Assembly (NCBI GenBank): GCA_015494385.1
Contig: WGBJ01000478.1
Location: 1 to 9,127, forward strand
Direction: 5' to 3'
Length of the DNA: 9,127 bases
From: Marinosulfonomonas sp.
Lineage (GTDB): Bacteria; Pseudomonadota; Alphaproteobacteria; Rhodobacterales; Rhodobacteraceae
The notes under the pieces were generated by a model. That model was not told the origin of the DNA and did no database searches. It worked only from the letters and a program-made list of their open reading frames with translations. Positions 1 to 9,127 of this stretch are shown here, piece by piece; positions within the stretch are counted from its first letter, which is position 1; each line of letters opens with the position of its first letter. Position numbers and translations under genes: made by a program.

Positions 1-22
1 CATCGGGATGTTATCAACATTC

Positions 23-34
23 AGAAAGGAGGTG
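23..34 (+). promoter_or_regulatory. Very strong Shine-Dalgarno sequence ahead of an 18-codon frame
   Basis: The bases AGAAAGGAGGTG are complementary over 12 positions to the usual bacterial 16S rRNA 3' tail (CACCTCCTTTCT). The GGAGG core at 28-32 is five bases before an ATG at 38, which is a normal spacing. No other start in this window has so complete a match; most genes here start with weak or no Shine-Dalgarno sequence. The match is read directly from the sequence. That it drives translation is inference. Confidence 0.7.
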
Positions 35-37
35 CCT

Positions 38-94
38 ATGTCTATTGAGATTCAGGAGCAACTGGTGAGGATTACGTGCGAGATGAGGATTTAG
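38..94 (+). CDS. Possible 18-residue small protein or leader peptide
   Basis: An ATG at 38 opens a frame of 18 codons reading MSIEIQEQLVRITCEMRI and ending at TAG (92-94). I do not recognise the peptide. It has no signal peptide, membrane segment, or run of one amino acid of the kind seen in classical amino-acid attenuators. The case for translation is the 12-base Shine-Dalgarno match just upstream. All four Ile codons are ATT and both Arg codons are AGG, unlike the ATC- and CGC-rich usage of the neighbouring genes. It is followed by a small hairpin and then a strong terminator at 168-203, so it could be the last short gene, or a leader, of a transcript entering from the left. The frame is open to position 2 of the window, so it could also be the C-terminal end of a longer gene cut by the window edge. 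Confidence 0.4.
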   Translation: MSIEIQEQLVRITCEMRI

Positions 95-107
95 GGGGCA
101 ACCCCCT
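93..107 (+). other. Small GC-rich hairpin over the stop codon of the short frame
   Basis: A93 and G94-G98 can pair with C102-C106 and T107, giving a 6-bp stem with a three-base CAA loop. The stem includes the last two bases of the TAG stop of the 18-codon frame. It has no following T-run, so it is not an intrinsic terminator. It may be a structural element of the transcript, or chance. Confidence 0.35.
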
Positions 108-167
108 TGGATAATCATCTGGCTTCGGGTGCCATTTGCCCCGCTTGCCACCTCCAATTCTCGAGAG

Positions 168-203
168 GAGCCTCTGCGAAAACCGCAGAGGCTCTTTCCG
201 TTT
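168..203 (+). terminator. Rho-independent terminator
   Basis: Bases 168-178 (GAGCCTCTGCG) and 184-194 (CGCAGAGGCTC) form a perfect 11-bp stem around a five-base AAAAC loop. The stem can be extended by a G-U and an A-U pair (167:195, 166:196). The 3' side runs into TTT, CC and another TTT, a somewhat weak T-tract. The orientation fits plus-strand transcription ending here, closing whatever transcript carries the 18-codon frame and insulating arfB, whose start is about 27 bases further on. No T-tract is present for the opposite direction. Confidence 0.8.
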
Positions 204-229
204 CCGGCAAGCTGTCCTAGTGTTCCGAT

Positions 230-652
230 ATGTTACGGATCAACGACGACATAACACTGGCCGATTGGGAGCTAAGCGAGAGTTTCACCCGTTCCTCCGG
301 CCCCGGCGGGCAGAATGTGAACAAGGTGGCGACCGCGGTTGAACTGCGGTTCGAGGCCGCGCGCAGCCCGAACCTGACAGGGGCCGTCAAGGCACGGCTG
401 AAACGGCTGGCCGGACGGCGCTGGACGCAGGACGGGGCAATCGTGATACGGGTCGAGGACACCCGCAGTCAGGCCCGTAACCGTGAAATCGCGCAGCAAC
501 GGCTGGCGGAACTGATCGAAAAAGCATTGCATGTGCCCAAACGGCGGATCAAAACACGGCCAACGCTGGCCTCGAAACGGCGGCGGGTCGAAGGCAAGGT
601 TAAACGCGGGCAGGTCAAGGCGCTGCGCGGCAAGGTAAAGGGCGACGAATGA
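230..652 (+). CDS. arfB: Alternative ribosome-rescue factor / peptidyl-tRNA hydrolase ArfB (YaeJ)
   Basis: ArfB hydrolyses peptidyl-tRNA on ribosomes stalled at the end of an mRNA lacking a stop codon, as a back-up to tmRNA. The 140-residue protein shows the release-factor catalytic GGQ at 26-28 within SSGPGGQNVNKV. It also has the long, very basic C-terminal tail (about residues 103-138, rich in K/R) that in the ArfB family inserts into the empty mRNA channel. The length equals that of E. coli ArfB, and the tail separates it from RF1/RF2 and from mitochondrial-type ICT1 with a presequence. ATG 230 is the first start after an in-frame TAG at 218. It has no visible Shine-Dalgarno sequence. The stop TGA overlaps the start of the downstream PLP-enzyme gene (ATGA, 649-652), so the two are probably translationally coupled. 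Function is confident; its metabolic neighbours are unusual. Confidence 0.93.
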   Translation: MLRINDDITLADWELSESFTRSSGPGGQNVNKVATAVELRFEAARSPNLTGAVKARLKRLAGRRWTQDGAIVIRVEDTRSQARNREIAQQRLAELIEKALHVPKRRIKTRPTLASKRRRVEGKVKRGQVKALRGKVKGDE

Positions 653-1914
653 ATTTGATTGAACGGCGCAAACGTCTGTTGGGGCGCCATGTTACCACTT
701 TTTATGACGAGCCTTTCGCGCCCGTTCGGGGCGAAGGCGTGTGGCTGTTTGATGCGGACGGGCGGCGCTATCTGGACTGTTACAACAACGTGCCGCATGT
801 CGGGCATTGCCACCCCAAGGTGGTTGACGCCATCGCCCGTCAGGCCGCCACGCTGAACGTGCATACGCGCTATGTGCATGATGGCGTGGTCGAATATGGC
901 GAACGGCTGACGACGAAATTAGGGCATGATTTGTCATCGATGATCATGGTCAATTCCAGTTCCGAAGCCAACGACGTTGCCCTGCGAATGGCGCAGGCGG
1001 TGACAGGGAAAACCGGCATCATCGGCACCGACAACACCTATCACGGCAACACTGCTGCGGTCAGCCAGTTGAACGCGACAAAGATACCGGTGGGGGGCTA
1101 TGGCGATCACGTTCGCCAAGTGCCCGCACCGGATAACCTGCGGCCCGTCGGGGGCAGCCGTGCGGGGCAGGCCGAGGCGTTTTGCGCCGGAATAGAGACT
1201 GCTATTGCCGAACTTGAGGCCGCGGGCCACGGTGTTTGCGCCCTGATCATCTGTCCTTATTTCGCCAACGAAGGCTTCCCCACGCTGGAACGCGGGTTTC
1301 TGGATCGTGCCATTGCGGCAGTGCGCAAGGCCGGTGGTCTGATCATCTCGGACGAGGTTCAGCCGGGTTTCGGACGGCTGGGAAGTCATTGGTGGGGGCA
1401 CGAACGGCTGGGTTTTGCGCCCGACATCGTGACGCTTGGCAAACCGATGGCCAACGGGCATCCGGTGGCAGCGGCGGTAACGCGGCCCGAGGTGTTAGAG
1501 GCTTTTCAGGACGTGTTCAAATACTTCAACACCTTCGGCGGCAATCCGGTCAGTGCGGCGGCGGCGATGGCCACGCTTGAGGTGATCGAGGACGAAGGGC
1601 TGGTCGAAAACGCCCGTGATGTTGGTGCTTACGCGCTGGAACAATTGCAAGGGCTGACCGGAAAATACGACGTGATTGCCGATGTGCGCGGCGCGGGGTT
1701 GTTTTTCGGGGTGGAACTGATGCAGGACGGTCAACCTGCCAGTGATCTGGCCTTGCGGATGGTGAACGAGATGCGGCAACGCGGCGTGTTGCTCAGCACT
1801 GTTGGGCGATTTGACAACGCGCTGAAAATCCGCCCGCCCTGCGTGTTTTCCCGCGAAAACGTCGATCTGCTAGTGTCGGTGATGGATGATGCCTTTGCGG
1901 CGGTTCTGAAATGA
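649..1914 (+). CDS. Class III PLP-dependent aminotransferase-fold enzyme, phospholyase-like (ETNPPL/PHYKPL type)
   Basis: This 421-residue enzyme has the fold type I, class III layout: N-terminal YNNVPHVGHCHP segment at 45-56, PLP phosphate loop around 102-109, YHGN at 131-134, and SDEVQPGFGRLG at 234-245 with the pyridine-N aspartate D235. The Schiff-base lysine is K265 in LGKPMANGHP, followed by NTFGGNP at 294-300. From my knowledge of the family, the NNV.HVGHCHP, GKP..NGHPVA and YFNTFGG(N/S)PVS blocks resemble vertebrate ethanolamine-phosphate and 5-phosphohydroxylysine phospholyases more than typical omega-transaminases. Those enzymes eliminate phosphate and ammonia from phosphorylated amino alcohols. 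The next gene, overlapping by ATGA (1911-1914), is an APH-fold kinase, which fits phosphorylation followed by elimination. AAAGGG at 637-642 is a modest ribosome binding site. The phosphate loop reads NSSSEAND instead of the usual NSGSEAND. A simple transaminase acting on another substrate cannot be excluded. Confidence 0.85.
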   Translation: MNLIERRKRLLGRHVTTFYDEPFAPVRGEGVWLFDADGRRYLDCYNNVPHVGHCHPKVVDAIARQAATLNVHTRYVHDGVVEYGERLTTKLGHDLSSMIMVNSSSEANDVALRMAQAVTGKTGIIGTDNTYHGNTAAVSQLNATKIPVGGYGDHVRQVPAPDNLRPVGGSRAGQAEAFCAGIETAIAELEAAGHGVCALIICPYFANEGFPTLERGFLDRAIAAVRKAGGLIISDEVQPGFGRLGSHWWGHERLGFAPDIVTLGKPMANGHPVAAAVTRPEVLEAFQDVFKYFNTFGGNPVSAAAAMATLEVIEDEGLVENARDVGAYALEQLQGLTGKYDVIADVRGAGLFFGVELMQDGQPASDLALRMVNEMRQRGVLLSTVGRFDNALKIRPPCVFSRENVDLLVSVMDDAFAAVLK

Positions 1915-2885
1915 ACGATGCGCTGGCCATTGCCTATGCCAAGGCCGCATTGGCGGCATGGGACGTGCCCGCCTGCATCCCGCGCCTGATCAAGAACCGC
2001 GAAAACGCGGTGTTCGAGGTCGCTGGACCAAACGGCACCCGCGCCGCCTTGCGCCTGCATCGCCCGGGCTATCAGACCGATGCGGCGATCCGTTCGGAAC
2101 TGGTCTGGTCGCAAGGATTGGCACAGGCCGCAATGGCCGTGCCCTGCCCGCTGCAAACCCGCGACGGGGACGTGATTGCGCCGGTGGCTGATGCGGGACG
2201 GGTGGCGTCATTGGTGACATGGAGCGAAGGCGAGCCTTTGGGTGAAGGCGGTGCGCCGTTTTCGTGGGACACGGACAGACAGGCGCAGTTGTATCATGCC
2301 CTTGGCGCGGAACTGGCGCGGTTACATCGGATCAGCGATACCCTGACCCTGCCCGACTGGTTTGAACGGCCCCGTCTGGATGTGGACGGTTTGCTTGGAG
2401 AGGCGCCGCTGTGGGGCCGGTTCTGGGAAAATGCGGCTCTAACACAGGGGGAAAAGGCCCTGTTACAAGAGGTCCGCAGCCAGTTGCAGGAGGAGTTGCA
2501 GGCGTTTTCGAAGGATGCGGATTTCGGATTGATCCATGCAGATGCCTTGCGGGAAAATGTGTTTGTGCAGGGGGATGGCGTTAGCCTGATCGACTTTGAC
2601 GACGGCGTATTCGGGTTCCGCCTGTATGATCTGGGTGTCGCCATGTCGCAGAATTGGGATTTGCCGAATGCCGCAGAATTGGCTGCTGCACTAACCGAAG
2701 GCTATGGGTTAGACGCAAAATCAGCCGCATTAGTGCCTGTTTTCACCGTGGTTCGGGCAATGGCATCCTGTGGCTGGTGTATGCCCAGATACGCGCCAAA
2801 TGATCCGGCGCTGATTACCTATACCAACCGCGCTGTAAAAATCGCCAAGCGGTATCTGGACGGCAAGCCGGTATACGGGGTCTAA
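1911..2885 (+). CDS. APH-family small-molecule kinase (phosphotransferase), possible amino-alcohol/hydroxylysine-type kinase
   Basis: This is a 324-residue protein kinase-like-fold phosphotransferase of the APH/choline-kinase type. The catalytic loop is [10 protein letters not shown], with base D211 and metal ligand N216. The DFG-equivalent is LIDFDD with D228, followed by FGFRLYDLG (234-242), a block common in HYKK and homoserine-kinase-II relatives. The N-lobe strand expected to carry the ATP-contacting lysine reads ALRLHRPGY, with R48 at the likely position; I believe this occurs in some family members. A CxxC pair (C287, C290) lies near the C-terminus, with unknown meaning. There is no signal peptide or membrane segment, so it is cytosolic. 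It starts at ATG 1911 overlapping the stop of the PLP-enzyme gene, with no good ribosome binding site, so it is probably translated by re-initiation. Context suggests it makes the phosphorylated substrate for that enzyme. Antibiotic resistance is an unlikely role. Confidence 0.82.
   Translation: MNDALAIAYAKAALAAWDVPACIPRLIKNRENAVFEVAGPNGTRAALRLHRPGYQTDAAIRSELVWSQGLAQAAMAVPCPLQTRDGDVIAPVADAGRVASLVTWSEGEPLGEGGAPFSWDTDRQAQLYHALGAELARLHRISDTLTLPDWFERPRLDVDGLLGEAPLWGRFWENAALTQGEKALLQEVRSQLQEELQAFSKDADFGLIHADALRENVFVQGDGVSLIDFDDGVFGFRLYDLGVAMSQNWDLPNAAELAAALTEGYGLDAKSAALVPVFTVVRAMASCGWCMPRYAPNDPALITYTNRAVKIAKRYLDGKPVYGV
2882..2885. other. Overlapping stop codons of convergent genes (CTAA)
   Basis: The kinase gene ends with TAA at 2883-2885 on the plus strand, and pncB ends with TAG at 2884-2882 on the minus strand. 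Both lie inside the four bases CTAA. There is no intergenic space and I see no hairpin with a T-tract around it, so the two transcripts must end inside, or read through into, the opposite gene. Confidence 0.9.
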
Positions 2886-4174
2886 ACCACCACCTCTTGC
2901 GCTTCTTGTTCACCCACGCCGAACACCCGTTTGTAGCGGGCGATTTCATCCGCCGGTCCCATCGCCTTGTTCGGGTTGTCCGACAGTTTCACCGTTGGCC
3001 GCCCGTTGGCCGCGACTGCCTTACAGACAATCGAAAACGGCGCCAGCGCGTCATTCGGGGTTAGCCCGCGGAAATCATTGGTCATCAAAGTGCCCCAACC
3101 GAACGATGGTCGAACCCTTCCATTAAACCGGTTTTGTAGTTCTATTATTTTGTCCACATCCAGCCCGTCCGAGAAGATCACCAGTTTTTTCGTCGGATCC
3201 TCGCCACGGCTTTTCCACCAGTCGATCGCAATCTCGGCCCCCGTGGCCGGATCACCGCTGTCGATGCGAATACCGGTCCAGCCCGCCAGCCAGTCCGGCG
3301 CATTTTCAAGGAAGCCTTTGGTGCCGTAAGTATCAGGCAGAATGATCCGCAGATTGCCATCGTGCTCTTCCTGCCAGTCGGCCAGAACATCGTAAGGCGC
3401 CTGCCGCAGTTCTTCGTCGGTTTCGGCCAGTGCGGCGTAAACCATCGGCAGTTCGTGGGCGTTGGTGCCAATTGCCTCGACCTCGCGACGCATCGCGATC
3501 AGGCAATTCGAGGTACCGACAAATTTATTGCCCAGCCCTTCGTGCATCGCCTGAACGCACCAGTCCTGCCACAGGAAACTGTGCCGGCGGCGGGTGCCGA
3601 AATCGGCCAGACGCAGGCCATCCAGCCCGCGCAGTTTTTCGACCTTTTCCCACAGTTTTGTCATCGCGCGGGCGTAAAGCACCTGTAGCTCAAACTTGCC
3701 CATCGTTTGCAAGACCGTCCGCGAGCGCAGCTCCATCAACACCGCCAGCGCCGGAATTTCCCACAGCATGACCTCGTGCCATTTGCCCTCGAAGGTCAGC
3801 TTATACTGTCCGTCGCGTTTTTCCAGATAGTAGGGGGGCAGGCGCATGCCCTCGAACCACTCCATGAAATCGGGGCGGAACATGGCGCGTTTGCCGTAGA
3901 ACATGTTGCCGCGCAACCATGTGCTTTCGCCGCGTGACAACGATAGCGAACGGATGTGATCCAGCTGCTCGCGCAACTCGCCCTCGTCGATCAGATCGGC
4001 AAGGCGGATGTGTTTGGAGCGGTTGATCAGCGAAAAGGTGACGGTGGTGTCGGGCTTGTTGCGAAACACCGACTGGCACATCAGCAGCTTGTAAAAATCC
4101 GTATCAATCAGCGAGCGGACGATCGGGTCGATCTTCCATTTGTGATTATAAACGCGGGTGGCAATATCGACCAT
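2882..4174 (-). CDS. pncB: Nicotinate phosphoribosyltransferase PncB
   Basis: PncB converts nicotinate and PRPP, with ATP use, to nicotinate mononucleotide and pyrophosphate, the entry step of the Preiss-Handler NAD route. The 430-residue protein is slightly longer than E. coli PncB (400), as is usual in alphaproteobacteria. Family landmarks are DTDFYKLLM near 24-32, [10 protein letters not shown] at 191-200, GTSN at 220-223, and H240 in GTNAHELP as the expected phosphorylated histidine. RIDSGDP (303-309), FSDGLD (334-339), FGWGT (358-362) and KLSDN (396-400) cover the PRPP/phosphate-binding part. ATG 4174 lies three bases after the pncA stop; a weak GGA-type site sits in the pncA end, so coupling to pncA is likely. 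No residue looks missing. The gene ends overlapping the convergent kinase gene. Confidence 0.96.
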   Translation of the reverse strand: MVDIATRVYNHKWKIDPIVRSLIDTDFYKLLMCQSVFRNKPDTTVTFSLINRSKHIRLADLIDEGELREQLDHIRSLSLSRGESTWLRGNMFYGKRAMFRPDFMEWFEGMRLPPYYLEKRDGQYKLTFEGKWHEVMLWEIPALAVLMELRSRTVLQTMGKFELQVLYARAMTKLWEKVEKLRGLDGLRLADFGTRRRHSFLWQDWCVQAMHEGLGNKFVGTSNCLIAMRREVEAIGTNAHELPMVYAALAETDEELRQAPYDVLADWQEEHDGNLRIILPDTYGTKGFLENAPDWLAGWTGIRIDSGDPATGAEIAIDWWKSRGEDPTKKLVIFSDGLDVDKIIELQNRFNGRVRPSFGWGTLMTNDFRGLTPNDALAPFSIVCKAVAANGRPTVKLSDNPNKAMGPADEIARYKRVFGVGEQEAQEVVV

Positions 4175-4177
4175 GTT

Positions 4178-4777
4178 TCAGCTTTCCAGTTTCACGCCGG
4201 CGTCTTGCATCGCGGCGCGGGCGGCGGCAAGGCTGCCGTCCATATCAATGGCCCGACAGGCCTCTTCCAGAACAGTCACGTCAAAGCCCAGCCTGGCCGC
4301 GTCCACAGCGGAAAAATGCACGCAGAAATCAGTGGCAAGGCCAACCATCGTCAGGGTGGTGATGCCACGGGTGCGCAGATACCCCTCAAGCCCCGTCGGG
4401 GTTTTGTGGTCATTTTCAAAAAAGGCCGAGTAGCTGTCGATGTCTGGGTTATAGCCCTTGCGGATGATCATATCGGCGGCATCCGTGTTCAGATCGGCAT
4501 GAAAATCAGCCCCGCCGGTGCCCTGCACGCAATGGTCTGGCCACAGAACCTGCGCGCCATAGGGCATGTCGATCATGTCGAACGGCGCCTTGCCCGCGTG
4601 GCCGCTGGCAAAGGATGAATGGCCCTGCGGGTGCCAGTCCTGCGTCAGGATGGTGGCGTCAAATTCCCCCATCATCGCGTTGATCTGCGGGATGATCTGG
4701 TCCCCCTCGGCCACAGCCAGCGCCCCGCCGGGACAGAAATCATTTTGCACGTCGATGACGATCAAGGCGTTGGGCAT
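4178..4777 (-). CDS. pncA: Nicotinamidase PncA
   Basis: PncA deamidates nicotinamide to nicotinate, which the adjacent PncB then uses. The 199-residue protein belongs to the isochorismatase-like cysteine hydrolase family. It begins MPNALIVIDVQNDFCPGG. The catalytic triad is D9, K107 and C152 (in GLATDFCV, with the cis-peptide context preceding the cysteine). The expected metal ligands are D47 and H49 (QDWHP) and H82 (WPDHC). Its length is close to that of the Mycobacterium and E. coli enzymes. ATG 4777 is supported by a strong AGGAGGA site seven bases upstream. The gene starts 27 bases after gyrB ends on the same strand, with no terminator between, and is followed after three bases by pncB. 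Confidence 0.96.
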   Translation of the reverse strand: MPNALIVIDVQNDFCPGGALAVAEGDQIIPQINAMMGEFDATILTQDWHPQGHSSFASGHAGKAPFDMIDMPYGAQVLWPDHCVQGTGGADFHADLNTDAADMIIRKGYNPDIDSYSAFFENDHKTPTGLEGYLRTRGITTLTMVGLATDFCVHFSAVDAARLGFDVTVLEEACRAIDMDGSLAAARAAMQDAGVKLES

Positions 4778-4783
4778 GGGGGT

Positions 4784-4790
4784 TCCTCCT
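4784..4790 (-). promoter_or_regulatory. Ribosome binding site of pncA
   Basis: Read on the minus strand, this is AGGAGGA, with the AGGAGG core ending seven bases before the pncA ATG. It fixes the pncA start and suggests efficient independent initiation after the short gyrB-pncA gap. Confidence 0.85.
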
Positions 4791-4804
4791 GTTGGAAAGG
4801 ATCG

Positions 4805-8393
<3,589 letters not shown>

Positions 8394-8397
<4 letters not shown>

Positions 8398-9127
8398 ACG
8401 CGCATCGGCATCACGACATAGACGGCCGAGGTATCATTCCCCTCGCGCATCAATGTCGGATCACCGGAAGAATTGAACATGAACACCGCGTTTTCACGAT
8501 CGACCTGCGAGGCGATTTCCAGCAGGTATTTCGCGTTAAAGCCAATCTCCAGCGGCTCGTCCCCATAGGCGACGGCCAGTTCTTCTTCGGCAGCTCCGCT
8601 GTCGGGTGCGTTGACCGACAGGATCAACCGGTCTTCGTCCAGCGACAGTTTTACGGCGCGCGAGCGTTCGGAGGAAACGGTGGCCACACGATCAACCGCT
8701 TTGGCAAATTCGGCGGCGTCCACTTCCAGTTTCTTGGTGTTGCCGGTGGGGATAACGCGGGTGTAGTCGGGGAATGTGCCGTCGATCACCTTGGAGGTCA
8801 GGGTGATATCAGGCGTGGCAAAGCGCACCTTGGTTTCCGACACGGACACGGCGATTTGCACATCGTCGTCTTCCAGCAGTTTACGCATTTCGTTCACGGT
8901 TTTACGCGGCACGATCACGCCCACCATATCGGCAGCGCCTTCGGGCAGGTCGGCATCAACACGGGCCAGACGGTGGCCGTCGGTGGCCACACAGCGCAGC
9001 ACCTTGCCACCTTCGGCATCGGCCACATGCATATAAACGCCGTTCAGATAGTAACGGGTTTCTTCGGTGGAAATGGCGAATTTGGTTTTGTCGAACAACC
9101 GGCGCAGCACATCGGCCTTGGCCGAGA
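8394..9127 (-). CDS. dnaN: DNA polymerase III beta sliding clamp DnaN (partial, 5' end outside window)
   Basis: The beta clamp encircles DNA and tethers polymerase III and other clamp-binding enzymes. About 243 C-terminal codons are present, covering most of domain II and all of domain III. The segment DKTKFAISTEETRYYLNGVY near the right edge matches the start of domain II. The protein ends in YVVMPMRV, the conserved C-terminus that forms part of the clamp-motif peptide pocket. Because the window ends at 9127 with the frame still open, about 130 N-terminal residues lie outside. The GTG at 9110 is internal and not a start. The stop TGA (8396-8394) overlaps the recF start by four bases. dnaN-recF-gyrB is the classical order, usually preceded by dnaA. 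Confidence 0.96.

Noticed and set aside
11..19. TTATCAACA near the left edge, one mismatch from a DnaA box
   Set aside because: The mismatch is in the conserved CACA part and there are no companion sites in the visible sequence.
1..229. A tRNA, tmRNA or other known structured RNA in the left-hand non-coding stretch
   Set aside because: I found no cloverleaf, T-loop consensus, tag-peptide frame or other recognisable RNA signature. Only a small hairpin and the terminator are supported.
136..342. A 68-codon plus-strand frame crossing the terminator and the start of arfB
   Set aside because: It runs through the terminator stem, lacks a ribosome binding site, and overlaps arfB out of frame with a biased Arg/Pro-rich composition.
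1911..2885. Aminoglycoside resistance by the APH-fold kinase
   Set aside because: The fold is shared by many metabolic kinases. The FGFRLYDLG block and coupling to a PLP enzyme favour a metabolic substrate, and there is no sign of mobile context.
3956..4618. A 220-codon open frame on the plus strand opposite pncB and pncA
   Set aside because: It lies wholly antisense to two genes with intact catalytic motifs. Long antisense frames are common in GC-rich coding DNA, and its translation resembles no protein family I know.
9108..9110. GTG at 9110 as the start of a short 238-residue clamp protein
   Set aside because: The frame stays open to the window edge and the residues upstream continue the DnaN sequence. 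Domain I simply lies outside the window.

Overview
The window looks like chromosomal DNA of an alphaproteobacterium, most likely a Rhodobacterales/Roseobacter-group member. The evidence is the GC-rich coding sequence, the dnaN-recF-gyrB order typical of the chromosome-replication cluster, and the character of the proteins (GyrB of 805 aa with the long Gram-negative TOPRIM insertion, beta clamp ending in the VMPMR motif). The taxonomic call is inference from sequence character; no search was run. There is no mobile element, CRISPR array, tRNA or rRNA in the window, and gene density is very high.

Layout. Bases 1-229 hold a tiny 18-codon reading frame (38-94) behind a 12-base Shine-Dalgarno match, a small GC hairpin, and a clear Rho-independent terminator (168-203). 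Next comes a plus-strand run of three genes joined by 4-base ATGA overlaps: arfB (ribosome rescue hydrolase), a class III PLP enzyme resembling the phospholyase branch (ethanolamine-phosphate / phosphohydroxylysine phospholyases), and an APH-fold small-molecule kinase. The last gene meets pncB tail to tail, and the two stop codons overlap within CTAA at 2882-2885. Everything from 2882 to the right edge is on the minus strand. In transcription order this is dnaN (5' end outside the window), recF, gyrB, pncA and pncB, with gaps or overlaps of -4, 59, 27 and 3 bases. A plausible sigma70-type promoter for gyrB lies in the 59-base gap.

How they work together. The sliding clamp, RecF and gyrase B form the replication/repair/topology core. 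PncA (nicotinamide to nicotinate) and PncB (nicotinate to nicotinate mononucleotide) are consecutive steps of NAD salvage and are close enough to gyrB to share its transcript. On the other strand, the kinase and PLP enzyme fit a two-step route in which an amino alcohol is phosphorylated and then eliminated to an aldehyde, ammonia and phosphate. This parallels the vertebrate HYKK/PHYKPL and ETNPPL systems, but the substrate here is unknown.

Most of the window is ordinary housekeeping sequence. The points most worth a second look are the kinase/phospholyase pair coupled to arfB, the short frame with the very strong ribosome binding site ahead of the terminator, and the convergent overlap without any terminator.
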